Below, in pieces: positions 47,441-59,639 of a DNA stretch of 64,000 nt. Every line of letters begins with the position of its first letter. The first letter of the stretch is position 1. The notes beneath the pieces were generated by a model. That model was not told the origin of the DNA, did no database searches, and worked only from the letters and a program-made list of their open reading frames with translations. Where the stretch lies: NCBI GenBank assembly GCA_024036415.1, contig JAMWET010001337.1, forward strand, positions 42,501 through 106,500, read 5' to 3'. The position numbers and the translations under genes were made by a program. Source of the stretch: Prochilodus magdalenae. Taxonomy: Eukaryota; Chordata; Actinopteri; Characiformes; Prochilodontidae.

Positions 47441-48530
47441 CCCACTGGCCACTTCATCCGGTGCACCTCCTTGTATCTACACTTACTGTCCATGTTATCA
47501 GCGCCACTGACCATATAGGACACTCTGTGGTTCTACATGTACAGACTGTAGTCCATCTGTTTCTCTGTATACCGTATTACCCTGTTCTTCAGTGGTCAGG
47601 ACCCCCACAGGACCACCACAGCGCAGGTATGATGTGGGTGATGGATCATTCTCAGCACTGCAGTGACACTGATGTGTGTGGTGTGTTAGTGTGTGCTGGT
47701 GTGAGTGGATCAGACACAGCAGTGTTGCTTGACACCAATTCAACAATTCAACCAAAACTATCCATCACAACAGCATCCTGTCTGCAGCGTCCTGGGGGCA
47801 GCATCATGTAAGCAATGTCCTGTGGACAGCATTCTGGGGGCAGCATCCTATGGACAGCATCCTGGGGGCAGCATCCTGTGGGCAATGTCCTGTGGACAGT
47901 ATCCTGGGGGCAGCATCCTGTGGACAGCATCCTGAGGGCAGCATCCTGGGGGCAGCGTCCTGTGGACAACATCCTGGGGGCAGCATCCTGTGGACAGCAT
48001 CCTGGGGGCAGCATCCTGTGGGCAATGTCCTGTGGAAAGCATCCTGGGGGCAACATCCTGTGGACAGCATCCTGAGGGCAGCATCCTTGGGGCAGCATCC
48101 TGGGGGCAATGTCCTGTGGACAGCATCCTGGGGACAGCATCCTATGGACAGCATCCTGTGGGCAGCATCCTGAGGGCAGCATTCTGTGGGCAGCATCCTG
48201 TAGACAGCATCATGATGGCAGCGTCCTGTGGGCAACGTCCTGTGGACAGCATCCTGTGGGCAGCGTCCTGGGGGCAGTGTCCTGAGGGCAGCATTCTGTG
48301 GGCAGCATCCTGTGGACAGCATTATGACGGCAGCGTCCTGTGGACAGCATCCTGTGGGCAGCGTCCTGTGGACAGCATCCTGTGGGTGTCAGTGTCACTG
48401 CAGTGATGAGAATGATCCATCACCCACATACCCTCTGCTCTATGGTGGCCCTGTGGAGGTCCTGAAGAACAGGGTAATAGACTAATGTGTGTAGATACAA
48501 GGAGGTCTGCCTAATGAAGTGGCTGGGTGG
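47441..48530. mobile_element. Inverted-repeat transposon carrying a minisatellite
   Basis: The left arm begins CCCACTGGCCACTTCATCCG, then CACCTCCTTGTATCTACAC, TATTACCCTGTTCTTCAG and GTGGGTGATGGATCATTCTC. The right arm, read inward on the opposite strand, begins CCACCCAGCCACTTCATTAG, then CCTCCTTGTATCTACACAC, TATTACCCTGTTCTTCAGG and GTGGGTGATGGATCATTCTC, ending CACTGCAGTGACACTG in both. The arms match over about 150 bases with small gaps. The ends resemble a widespread fish DNA element (CCACTTTATTAGG type). No transposase is present. The interior is taken up by the 14-bp minisatellite. Confidence 0.85.
47769..48386. repeat. 14-bp minisatellite, about 44 copies
   Basis: The unit is GCATCCTGTGGACA, alternating with GCATCCTGGGGGCA and GCATCCTGAGGGCA variants. 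Six hundred bases of it lie exactly between the two arms of the transposon. The variants are arranged in runs of three or so, suggesting 42-bp steps of duplication. Long open frames on both strands follow from the unit and are not taken as genes. Confidence 0.95.
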
Positions 48531-49421
48531 GTCGCCACCCAGCAACTGGCTCTAACTGACTGAGCTTTGTGTAACGTGTGCAAATTAGCTCGACATGGTT
48601 CAAACATATTTCCTCACAGTTACTTCTATAACTATAACTACAGCTATGTTGAATTTACATACTGTACATTATGGCTATAGATCCAGTCAAGCGCAGTTAA
48701 AACCTCCTCTTTAAAGTGAGTTAGAAAAGCCTTTTCTGAGCATCCCCGTGTCTTAGAAACCAGTCCAAGGTCCTGCCACATGAGCCGGCTCAGCAAAGCC
48801 TTTGTGTAGTAATATGTGTGTAAAAGATTTCAATGGCATTTACATACACTGAAACACAGCTAGGTATATATTCCTTCACGGTTGCTGAATCGCTCTATTG
48901 CAGGGTCAAGCCATAAATCATGGATTCAAACGGCGAGCTAAAATGACGAAACGGGAGGAACCCGGTATAAAAAATGGATAGCGATGACTTTTGCCAATGA
49001 ATTATTGATGGCGTTCCCAAGAGGATCCAAACAATACAATATCCATGGTTAAAAAGACCACGTGGCATATATAACTTGTATCCTTTCATTTTATGGTATG
49101 CATATTTCAGATCCTTTATGTGGAAGCATATTCTCTTAGTTCTGATCTCACAGACTGCTATCTAATCTTCGGAGCCACAGATCCTCCTTCAAAACAAACA
49201 GACTTCTCTTCCTCTTCAGAAACAGCAAATATATGAAAGCCCCAATGAAGAATCGGCAGGCGGGCGTATTTTTGGCAGTGCTACTGTGCTACAAGACCGC
49301 ATGTGCTAAATGGCTCAATATGTTCCATGTATGTCCCAATGCTCTATGTTTGTACATCTAGAACTAGTCCTGGGGTAGCTGTGGGGGCTCATAGGCAATC
49401 CATTATCCAAACTACCCCGTA

Positions 49422-51944
49422 ATAATACCTCATAATAACAGACATAAGCTTGTTTAAGTACTTACGACTGCTTATAATTACATGCATAGTCTCTAAAGAC
49501 CACTTATAATGCTTTATAAGGGACAATGTACTACATAATACCTCATAATAACAGATATAAGCTTGTTTAAGTACTTACGACTGCTTATAATTACATACAT
49601 AGAGTCTCTAAAGACCACTTATAATGCTTTATAAGGTACAATGTACTACATAATATCTCATAATAACAGACATAAGCTTGTTTAAGTACTTACGACTGCT
49701 TATAATCACATGCACAGAGTTTCTAAAAAACACTTATAATGCTTTATAAGGTAGAATGTACTACATAATACCTCATAATAACAGACATAAGCTTGTTTAA
49801 GTACTTACGACTGCTTATAATTACATACATAGAGTCTCTAAAGACCACTTATAATGCTTTATAAGGGACAATGTACTACATAATACCTCATAATAACAGA
49901 CATAAGCAGGTTTAAGTACTTACGACTGCTTATAATTACATACATAGAGTTTCTAAAGACCACTTATAATGCTTTATAAGGTACAATGTACTACATAATA
50001 CCTCATAATAACAGACATAAGCAGGTTTAAGGGCTTACGACTGCTTACAATTACATACATAGAGTCTCTAAAGACCACTTATAATGCTTTATAAGGTACA
50101 ACGTACTACATAATACCTCATAATAACAGACATAAGCAGGTTTAAGGGCCTACAACTGCTTACAATTACATACATAGAGTCTGTAAAGACCACTTATTAT
50201 GCTTTATAAGGTAGAATGTACTACATAATACCTCATAATAACAGGCATAAGCTTGTTTAAGTACTTACGACTGCTTATAATTACATACATAGAGTCTCTT
50301 AAGACCACTTATAATGCTTTATAAGGTACAATGTACTACATAATACCTCATAATAACAGACATAAGCTTGTTTAAGTACTTACGACTGCCTATAATTACA
50401 TGCATAGAGTTTCTAAAGACCACTTATAATGCTTTATAAGGGACAATGTACTACATAATACCTCATAATAACAGACATAAGCTTGTTTAAGTACTTACGA
50501 CTGCTTACAGTTACATACATAGAGTCTCTTGAGACCACTTATAATGCTTTATAAGGTACAATGTACTACATAATGCCTCATAATAACAGACATAAGCAGG
50601 TTTAAGTACTTACAACTGCTTATAATTACATACATAGTTTCTTAAGACCACTTATAATGCTTTATAAGGTACAATGTACTACATAATACCTCATAATAAC
50701 AGACATAAGCAGGTTTAAGGACTTACGACTGCTTATAATTACATACATAGAGTTTCTAAAGACCACTTATAATGCTTTATAAGGTACAATGTACTACATA
50801 ATACCTCATAATAACAGACATAAGCTTGTTTAAGTACTTACGACTGCTTATAATTACATGCATAGAGTCTCTAAAGACCACTTATAATGCTTTATAAGGT
50901 ACAATGTACTACATAATACCTCATAATAACAGACATAAGCTTGTTTAAGTACTTACGACTGCTTATAATTACATACATAGAGTTTCTAAAAACCACTTAT
51001 AATGCTTTATAAGGTACAATGTACTACATAATACCTCATAATAACAGACATAAGCTTCTTTAAGTACTTACGACTGCTTATAATTACATGCATAGAATCT
51101 CTTAAGACCACTTATAATGCTTTATAAGGTGCAACATACTACATAATACCTCATAATAACAGACATAAGCTTGTTTAAATACTTACGACTGCTTATAATT
51201 ACATACATAGAGTCTCTTGAGACCACTTATAATGCTTTATAAGGTACAATGTACTACATAATACCTCATAATAACAGACATAAGCAGGTTTAAGTACTTA
51301 CAACTGATTATAATTACATACATAGTTTCTTAAGACCACTTATAATGCTTTATAAGGTACAATGTACTACATAATACCTCATAATAACAGACATAAACTT
51401 GTTTAAGTACTTACGACTGCTTATAATTACATGCATAGAGTCTCTAAAGACCACTTATAATGCTTTATAAGGTACAATGTACTACATAATACCTCATAAT
51501 AACAGACATAAGCTTGTTTAAGTACTTACGACTGCTTATAATTACATGCATAGAGTCTCTAAAGACCACTTATAAGGCTTTATAAGGTACAATGTACTAC
51601 ATAATACCTCATAATAACAGACATAAGCTTGTTTAAGTACTTACGACTGCTTATAATTACATGCATAGAGTCTCTAAAGACCACTTATAAGGCTTTATAA
51701 GGTACAATGTACTACATAATACCTCATAATAACAGACATAAGCAGGTTTAAGGACTTACGACTGCTTATAATTACATACATAGAGTCTCTTAAGACCACT
51801 TATAATGCTTTATAAGGTACAATGTACTACATAATACCTCATAATAACAGACATAAGCTTGTTTAAGTACTTACGACTGCTTATAATTACATACATAGAG
51901 TTTCTAAAGACCACTTATAATGCTTTATAAGGTACAATGTACTA
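49422..51944. repeat. Tandem array of 115-bp AT-rich unit (about 22 copies)
   Basis: Each unit runs ATAATACCTCATAATAACAG, ACATAAGCTTGTTTAAGTAC, TTACGACTGCTTATAATTAC, ATGCATAGAGTCTCTAAAGA, CCACTTATAATGCTTTATAA and GGTACAATGTACTAC. Spacing measured at CACTTATAAT is 115 for successive units (49501, 49616, 49731). Units differ at few positions: AAGCTTGT or AAGCAGGT, GAGTCTC or GAGTTTC. Each has CTTATAA-TGCT-TTATAAG, a perfect 7-bp hairpin. The array ends at GTACTACGG; 45 bases on lies a terminus-like sequence (51990-52052) related to the 44735 element. Confidence 0.95.
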
Positions 51945-53049
51945 CGGACTTTTATGTACACTCACAAAAGCTTATGTCAAGTATTATAAATGATTTAGAT
52001 CTTTATGAATGCACTTATGCATCATGTATACCTGGCTTACAGAAAGTGTTACTGGATACATTAGATAGCTGGCTGTCTAGAAAGCTAACCTGTACTCCAT
52101 ATCCACACAAGCCAAATATGCTACAAATATGGCTCGTTGTTTTTGTAGCTCCTCTAATTGTCCCCCGACAGTAGTACAGAAGTGAAGCTAGCCCACCTGC
52201 TGTGAACAGATCAGGATTAAGTCATCCACAGCACAGCTAAAAAAAGGAGCGTTGTGTCAGTCTGTCTTAGATGGTTTCCCTCAGTTCTCTGCCCGACTGA
52301 AGCTCGGCTGGAATTTAAATGCTGCTCTGTTCTCTTTTTTATTTGCCTTAAACTGGGGCAACTTTCCCCCTGATCAAACATTCATTAAAAGCCCACGGTA
52401 ATGCACGCAGTCAGCCGGAGCTCCCCTAACGCGCCATAAAGATGGTGATCACGATGATCATGGTAACAATAACGGCGGCGGCGGTGATGATGATGACGGC
52501 GATGACGATGATGGTCTTTGTCATAAATCCATCCCCGTATGAAAACAGTCTCTTTGAAACTGCGTCTCGCCGGCCAAGATTTCCCCGGTTTTAGCAACTT
52601 CCATCGCTTGATAGGCTCTCAAAGGCAGGCAGGGCCACGCTTGCTATTGTGCCCAATGCACACATGCCTGTCAAAAAGCCTCAAAAGTGCCAAAGTAAGT
52701 GCCCATAGGCTTCTGTCAACACGGATTTCAAGAACAGGAAATCATCCTCCGGTGCACATGTGCAACATACATCATACAGAAGTTCGGTCTAGATCTGCTC
52801 CCAAGCACTCACTCACAAAGTCATCCCTACTTCATCCAGTCTGGGCCTCAGCAGCTTTGGAAATGGACCATGCTACATGGCTTTTGGATGATTAGAGCTA
52901 ACCGGCGTTCTCTTGTACGGCTTCCCAGACAAACTCCAAAATGCAGAACCCCAAACAGCATATCAGCACTGGTGGCTATAGGGACCAATCTCCAGCCCAG
53001 TCAGGCCAGTAGATGGCTAGCAATGGCCACTGTTACCTCACAGCAAGAA

Positions 53050-53480
53050 GGGCCTGGTGAAGATTCCCTGCTAGAGCGTCTGGGGATGGTGGAGCAGTGG
53101 GCAATGCTGTTGCCTCACAGCAAGCAGTGACTGGGTCTGACTCCCAGCTAGGGTCCTGGGACGGTCGGACAGTATTAGCAATGGGCAAAGCCATTGCCTC
53201 ACAGGAAGAAGGGCCTGGGTACGATTCCCAGCTAGCGTGCCTGGGGATGGTGGAGCAGTGGGCAATGCTGTTGCCTCACAGCAAGAAGGGTCTGGGTTTG
53301 ATTCTCCTGTCAACCAGAGTCTGCATGTTCTAACCATGTCTGTGTGGGTTTCCTGTGGGTGCTCCAGTTTCCTCCCACCATCCGAAGACATGCAGTCAGG
53401 CTGACTGGAGATGCTAAATTGCTCGGCTAGGTGTGAGTGTGTCTGTTTGTCTGCTCTGTGATGGACTAGCATCATGTCCA
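53050..53480 (+). mobile_element. Retroposon-like repeat with triplicated head
   Basis: The head GCAGTGGGCAATGCTGTTGC with CTCACAGCAAGAAGG and a B-box-like GGTTTGATTC or GGTACGATTCCC occurs in series at about 53090, 53185 and 53260, with a partial fourth at 53035. The body follows once: GTCTGCATGTTCTAACCATG, GTGTGGGTTTCCTG, CCAGTTTCCTCCCACC and GACATGCAGTCAGGCTGAC. This is a common teleost interspersed repeat. Tripling of the promoter-like head is unusual. The same family is at 21500 and 57685. Confidence 0.65.
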
Positions 53481-55287
53481 GGGTGTTGGGATGGCATGGG
53501 ACGGCATGGGAATGTGCTGTATGACTGCCAATCAAACTGGTTTCCTTTAGTGATGATCTGACGGCTGACCAAAGCAGTGCGTATGCTATATGACCTCCTC
53601 AGATTCAGTGTTCGGACGGCCTTCCACAGTGCAGATAGACAATGACCTGAATCCCACTGAGAAAGCAACCCAAGACTCTTTCAAGTGAAACGAGTGGAAT
53701 GGTCTGCAATGGCCGAATCAGTCACCTGGCCTCAGTCCAATCGAGGAACCATTTGACTGACTCAAGACAAAACTAAAGGTAGAGCACCCCAAGAACAAGA
53801 AGGGGACTCAAGAACAAGCTGTAGTAAAGGCCTGGCCAAGCATTCCCAGAGAAGAAACCCGGCGAGTACTGACGATCAAACTGTCATCACCCTAAATCTG
53901 ATGCAACGCCAGTTACAACACCTACAATCGATTGTAGTCTATCTCATAAAACATTATGAGGATATTAGACAGGGCTGAAAACAATAGGCCAGTGATTTGG
54001 GGAATAGCCAGAGGAACAGAAGTGGTTGGAGGCGAAGGATATGAAGGTGAACTGATCATTTTTAATGGCCATGTCATGTACATGCTACTTACATAACAGT
54101 CTAATAACATACGAGTCCAAACAACAGGGGCATCGTATTATACGCACCAGTTCACACCATGGAGAAGGTTCTAGTATTGCAATTACGTAGCTACATATCC
54201 TGATGTGCTCAGTCGAAATCAGGAACTACTCAACCAGTATCTGTAATAGAACTACACATGTTTTCAGTTATGATTTTAAGGCAAGATTTTATATAATTTT
54301 CTATATTTTATGTAGGGCTGAAAAAACGTCTGCCTTGAGTAGAATTTCAGATGGATGTAACCAGCACATTCTTCAGTGTGCATGGAAAATGGCTTTGGCT
54401 TGTAATTTAAATTGTGCAGTGTAATATTGAAATAATCTAAGTTTGAGATCATTTCAGGTTCAAACTGATTGTTTTAATTGAATTTCAAATAAAAAATTCA
54501 ATTTACACATGTGACGAATACATTCACTCGTAATCAAATTCACCTCCAATCAAACAGTTTGGGGATTTTGTAATAGTCATGTTGTCTTCATTGCTGAATC
54601 AAGAATTTTCTTTTTCTCCATCTTTACTTTTGTTCGGAGAGGATTCTGCTCGGGAGAAAAGAATGTTAATGGCTGCTAGTACGGCTGCCAAAACAAATCT
54701 TAAAATTCAGGATTGAGCAGGATGTACTTTTAAAACCTGTGTTTATACATAATTTTCTGGATGTTCTTATGCTAGAGCGAATTACTGCCAGATTACAGCA
54801 TGCTGTGGCACCCACGGTTCGACAGTCTTCTGATTATCTTGATTTTGTTAGAGAATTTTCATTTAAAATTTTAATATTAAATTTTCATTTAATATATGAT
54901 TTTTTTCTCAATTTCATTGTGGCGCGTCAATGGGTTTGTTTGTTTATTCGATGTCTTATTTGTGGCACACAATTAAAAAAATTTTAATTAATTTGTCTCC
55001 AGTTTTAATTTCATTTACTAGTATTCTACTGGTTAATATTTAACATGTGCTTAGTGAAATATTTATTTTCACATGTGCAGGTCAAATTCCTGGAATCAAG
55101 AGTCAAATATTTACAGAAATGTCTTTTTCTGACATATTTAAACTCAGTTCCTGTAGTGGGAAATAAGAAAAAGTATAAAAAAATAAAAATTCTACTTATG
55201 TTAATAATGGTTACTGTAATTGTAATGGACTAAAAACAGGCTTGCATTTCTACCAATGATACATCAAATATTTTGGGGCTAAATATA

Positions 55288-55820
55288 CAGGGGTTGGACA
55301 ATGAAACTGAAACACCTGTCATTTTAGTGTGGGAGGTCTCATGGCTAAATTGGACCAGCCTGGTGGCCAATCTTCATTAATTGCACATTGCACCAGTAAG
55401 AGCAGAGTGTGAAGGTTCAGTTAGCAGGTAAGAGCACAGTTCTGCTCAAAATACTGCAATGCACACAGCATTATGGGAGACATACCAGAGTTCAAAAGAG
55501 GACAAACTGTTGGTGCACGTCTTGCTGGCGCATCTGTGACCAAGACAGCAAGTCTTTGTGATGTATCAAGAGCCACGGTATCCAGGGTAATGTCAGCATG
55601 CCACCAAGAAGGACGAACCTCCACCAGCATCACGTAGTGACCTGGCCACTATCCTGCTAGAAGAATGGCTTAAAGTCCCTCTGACCACTGTGCAGGACGC
55701 AGTATATGTAATTCCCAAGACCAACTGACGCTGTATTGGCCGCAAAAGGAGGCCCTACACCATACTAATAAATGATTGTGGCCTAAAACCAGGTGTTTCA
55801 GTTTCATTGTCCAACCCCTG
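55288..55820 (+). mobile_element. Compact non-autonomous Tc1-like element with perfect 31-bp ends
   Basis: The left end (55288-55318) starts CAGGGGTTGGACAATGAAAC and the right end (55790-55820) is its exact inverse, finishing CATTGTCCAACCCCTG. TA dinucleotides flank both sides (55286-55287, 55821-55822), the duplicated target of Tc1/mariner elements. Inside, a plus-strand frame reads MGDIPEFKRGQTVGARL and then ASVTKTASLCDVSRATVSRV, a transposase N-terminal helix-turn-helix. The catalytic domain has been deleted. The perfect ends suggest recent mobilisation with transposase supplied by another copy. Confidence 0.9.
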
Positions 55821-55904
55821 TAGATCTGCAATTAGTTCATTGTCATGTGACCATTCAACCCACTGGTCTGGATGTTTCTATTACTGTGGCTATAGCTATA
55901 GCAT

Positions 55905-56340
55905 ATATACATACACTATGTTGCCAAACGTATTCGCTTGTCCACCTTCACACACATATGAACTTGAGTGACATCCCATTCTTAATCCATAGGGGTCTAA
56001 TATGAGGTCGGCCCACCCTCTACAGCTATAACAGCTACAACTCCTCTGGGAAGGCTTACCACAAGGTTTAGGAATGTGGTTATGGGAATTTCTGACCATC
56101 CTTCCAGAAGTACAGTTAGGTCAGACACTGATGTTAGACAAGAAGGCCTGGCTCACAGTCTCCACTCTAATCCATCCCAAAGGTGTTCTATCGGGTTGAG
56201 GTCAGGACCCTGTCTAGGCCAGTCCAGTTCTTCCACACCTCTCTCCTCCATGTCTTTATGGAGCTTGCTGTGTGCCCTGGTGCGGTGTCATGTTTTGACT
56301 GGAACACCTGGATATCATGATTGGAAGGATGAGTCAATTT
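55905..56340 (-). mobile_element. Widespread teleost DNA-element fragment
   Basis: The sequence starts TACACTATGTTGCCAAACGT and ATTCGC, then GACATCCCATTCTTAATCC, TATAACAGCTACAACTCCTC, GGTGTTCTATCGGGTTGAGG and GTCTTTATGGAGCTTGC. I recognise this order of blocks as a very common interspersed repeat of fish genomes. Only one end is present; the copy stops near 56340. Superfamily left open; likely a non-autonomous DNA transposon. Confidence 0.55.
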
Positions 56341-57227
56341 TTTGGCACTACAGCGCATGACGGGAATCCATGTGTGAAGCTAAGAATAGCTATCCAACCA
56401 CCTAAACGAGATCAGCCTTCCCATTCTGGGAAATGGCCAACGTTCTTTAAACACAGCTTCGTCATTTTCCCGCAACCACGGAGATTCCTGGGACAGATTT
56501 GCCGTGGCAGAGTCGAGCGGCTCGTGGTCTTCCACGGATCTCACCAAGAATTCGATTAAATCGGCTTAGCTGCACAAACGACGCGGCGCCAGAGCCAGCA
56601 GGTTAAACGCAGGTGAAGTGAGGTACTTGGGGGATATGGAGGAAAACAGATTAAGAGGAAGTAGCGCAGTTGTCATGCACTCGTTCTCCACCCCTTCTCT
56701 CAGGCAAACACTCTGTGAGCATGCACAGGCCTGGTACATGTCATATCTCCTTTGTGTATAATGTGTATACACTGTGAGCAAACACTGGTGCCGGACTACC
56801 GAAGCTGTGAACAGCACACACTGGGAGCCACAGCCAAGCGCACACGCACACATGCATACGTATCCATCATCTGTCATCCAATATCAGCAATCCCCTCTAG
56901 TGTCTGTCAAAAGTGGGCCTTTGCTGCTTCCTGTCTGTGTGCGCGTGTACGGGCCCGTGCATGATGGGTAGGAACTGCATTGATGCCTAGGCACAACACT
57001 TACACACCCTGGAATATACCATATAGACCTCCTGGTCCTGGTTGGTATATTTACCGGGACCCTTTCCGTGATAACCTGCATCCAGAGCTCCTGTAAGGGC
57101 CCCAGACTAGCACTGTCCCAGGGACAGGGACATAAACAGGGACACTCATTCACTCATACCCATATAAAATGCTCAGGTACCAACCGCCAATGCTAGCTGA
57201 TACCTTGCCTAGGGTATACTGCAGTGT

Positions 57228-57632
57228 TAAGGAACCAACGGCTCAAGCTGGCAGTGAACAAGGCTCTGGAAGGGGTCAGGAAAGCCACAGTAGACCAATT
57301 GCAGGTCAAAGGTCACGTTAAGCACCCTGTCTTGGTAGGTTCCCACCACGCACACCCTGTGATAAGGAACCAACGACTCAGGCTGGCAGTGAACAAGAGT
57401 CTGGAAGGGGTCTGGAAGGCCACAGTAGACCAATTCCAGGTCAAAGGTCACGTTAAGCATCCTGTCTTGGTAGGTTCCCACCACGCACACCCTGTGCTAA
57501 GGAACCAACGACTCAAGCTAGCAGTGAACAAGAGTCTGGAAGGGGTCTGGAAGGCCACAGTAGACCAATGCCAGGTCAAAGGTCATGTTAAGCATCCCAT
57601 CTTGGTAGGTTCCCACCAGGCATACCCTGTGC
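57228..57632 (+). repeat. Three tandem copies of a 135-bp unit, open in frame
   Basis: The unit begins AAGGAACCAACG at 57228, 57364 and 57499 and contains AACAAGAGTCTGGAAGGGG and CCACAGTAGACCAAT, ending TAGGTTCCCACCACGCACAC. Because 135 is divisible by three, one plus-strand frame (57224-57682, 152 codons) reads 45-residue repeats such as RNQRL-LAVNK-LEGV-KATVDQ-QVKGHVKHP-LVGSHHAHPV. Differences between copies include both silent and replacement changes. I know of no protein with this repeat and do not call a gene. Confidence 0.85.
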
Positions 57633-57684
57633 GATCCTACCCTGTAGCGGTACATTCAATACATATAGGGGAGATCTATTAGCA

Positions 57685-57945
57685 TGGCCATGGTGGCACA
57701 GTGGAGTGGTACTGTTGCCTCAGTGCAAGAAGGGTCTGGGTTCGCTTCGGTTCCATTCGCCGGCCAGGCAACCAGAGTACTTTTCTCTGGGTGCTATGTG
57801 ACATATAGTCAGGTGAGCCTGAGGTACTAACTACCCTCTGGCCTGTTACGGATTGGCGGACTCTCCAGGGTGGTTCCAGCCTTTCAGTGAGTGCTGGGAT
57901 CGGTTCCAGCACCCCTTGACTCAGGGGGGCCAAGACTGAGGTACT
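57685..57945 (+). mobile_element. Retroposon-like repeat (same family as 53050)
   Basis: It reads GGTGGCACAGTGGAGTGG, TACTGTTGCCTCAGTGCAAG, AAGGGTCTGGGTTCGCTTC, then GACATATAGTCAGGTGAGCC and GGCGGACTCTCCAGGGTGG, ending in a CACCCCTTGACTCAGGGGGG block. The middle is shortened. It is diverged and non-coding. Confidence 0.6.
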
Positions 57946-59639
57946 CACTAACTTAACTGAGCTCTTCATATCTCTATAGGATATAGGGTCGTCTTCCGAC
58001 TGAGGCAGCCATGTTGCTACAGTAACCCAGAATGGCCAAACTGCAGTTTTCCCATTCCACCTTAATAACTGACAAAGGTAATCGGTTCACCATTTAAGGT
58101 GGAACAGGGAAATCAGAATGAGAAGCTTAAGCATAATCGCTTTACACTGATTATGGGTCTGGGAATATTTGTCAGGGTGGTTCTATACTGGCATACTGGG
58201 ACGACAATACCGACTGTCAATTTCAACTGCAGCCATTGGGAAAGCGAGACAGGAATGGTCCGATTCTCGCTCCAAACAAGCATCTTTATGATACCAATAA
58301 TCAGAACCTCCTCTGAGGCTGCACTACATTTGATTCATGTCTTTAATTCAGGCAGCTGATTTTACGCGAATGCTTACGCGTGGCGGCTTTAAAAAGCAAA
58401 TAATGGTCATTTGAGACTTTGGTCAATTGAGGCCAATTGGACGTAATGGGAATGCTCTTGCATTGTGTGTTCCGGTCCGCCCACACAGTGTGAGGTTTGG
58501 GTTCATTTGTTTCATTGGCCAATTTTAAATGTAGAGAAATCGTAAATTATTTCGTAAAAATTTGTGTAGCCGTAGAATTCCTAGACTCCTTTTAAACTCC
58601 TGTTGTACATTGGGCTCAAGGACCGACATTCAACGTTAACCACTACCGTAGTACTTGCTGACATTTGCTGGGTCTTTTAGGTTGAAAGGGCCGTCCAAAA
58701 AACGCATGATCAGAAAATAAACAGTGGGCTTCCGTTCTGGAACTCGTGGTTTCCTTTGGTACAGTCATTTTAGTCCAATCAAAACAAGCTTCGTCCGAGG
58801 TCGTAAGACCATCTTATGAAATTTCTATTGGGGGGAATCAGCATCAGTTCATCAGCTGTATGAATGCTAACAAGCGTCTCACTTGATATGGTACCACACT
58901 GTGGTCAGCGGTACAGTGCTGTTGCCTTGCACATGGGCATTCAACTGACATCCCCTGGTTGCCACAGCGCCTTGATAATTGCATAACAGCGTCGCTCTGC
59001 CACAGAGTCACTCAAGGACTCGTGTCTGTTCATCTCAGTAATAGAGGTGCACAAGTGCAACCTGCTGTTTTGTACAATCAGCAATCAGCCGGTTCATGAT
59101 TTCGGTTTTAATTGACCTGTTGTCGAACATACAGGACGGTACGTAGCAGGGATCAGGTGAGCGCCGCAGGTCAGTGCTGCTATACCCAAACCGGCGATAC
59201 CGAAACGTTGACTCATTGAGGTTCAGGGCCGATTGCCAGCTGCAACGTAGCCCTAGATTTGATTCCTGTTATTGAAATAGGCTCAATTTGGCTCCTGAGA
59301 GATCGGAACCTGCCAGGGAAATTCAAGCTCAGTGCGCCTCCAGCACTACAAAGTCTACTGTACTGCGTTTCGTCTGCCACGTCTTTAAAGAACCCAAATC
59401 CCAGTGACTCGCTCAAGGAAGTGGACTACCATAGCAGGGACACCTATTCACTCGGAATCTTCCACCCTGTCAAGTGATTCTCGCGCTCTAAAGATGCCGT
59501 GCGAGTCTACCGCTGCTCCTGCCACATTTTCATCTCCCGGTAATGATTTGAACATCATCACGACTGCAGCTCAGAAGGAATTTAATCTCCTCCGTATGAG
59601 TTATCTCGCTGCTTGCTGTATGATTGGCCTTAGCCATGT

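Noticed and set aside
47748..48406. Long open frames on both strands of the 14-bp minisatellite (Gly/Gln/His or Cys/Pro-rich)
   Set aside because: They are equally long in both directions and confined to the repeat, so they are best explained by the unit's composition.
49422..51944. Possible CRISPR array because of regularly repeated units
   Set aside because: Units are contiguous without unique spacers, they are 115 bp long, and the context is a vertebrate intron.
52385..52597. A His/Arg-rich minus-strand frame as a possible first exon of cacna1h
   Set aside because: The His/Arg run comes from a GAT/GGC simple repeat, and no CaV3 N-terminal motif or donor at the right phase is seen.
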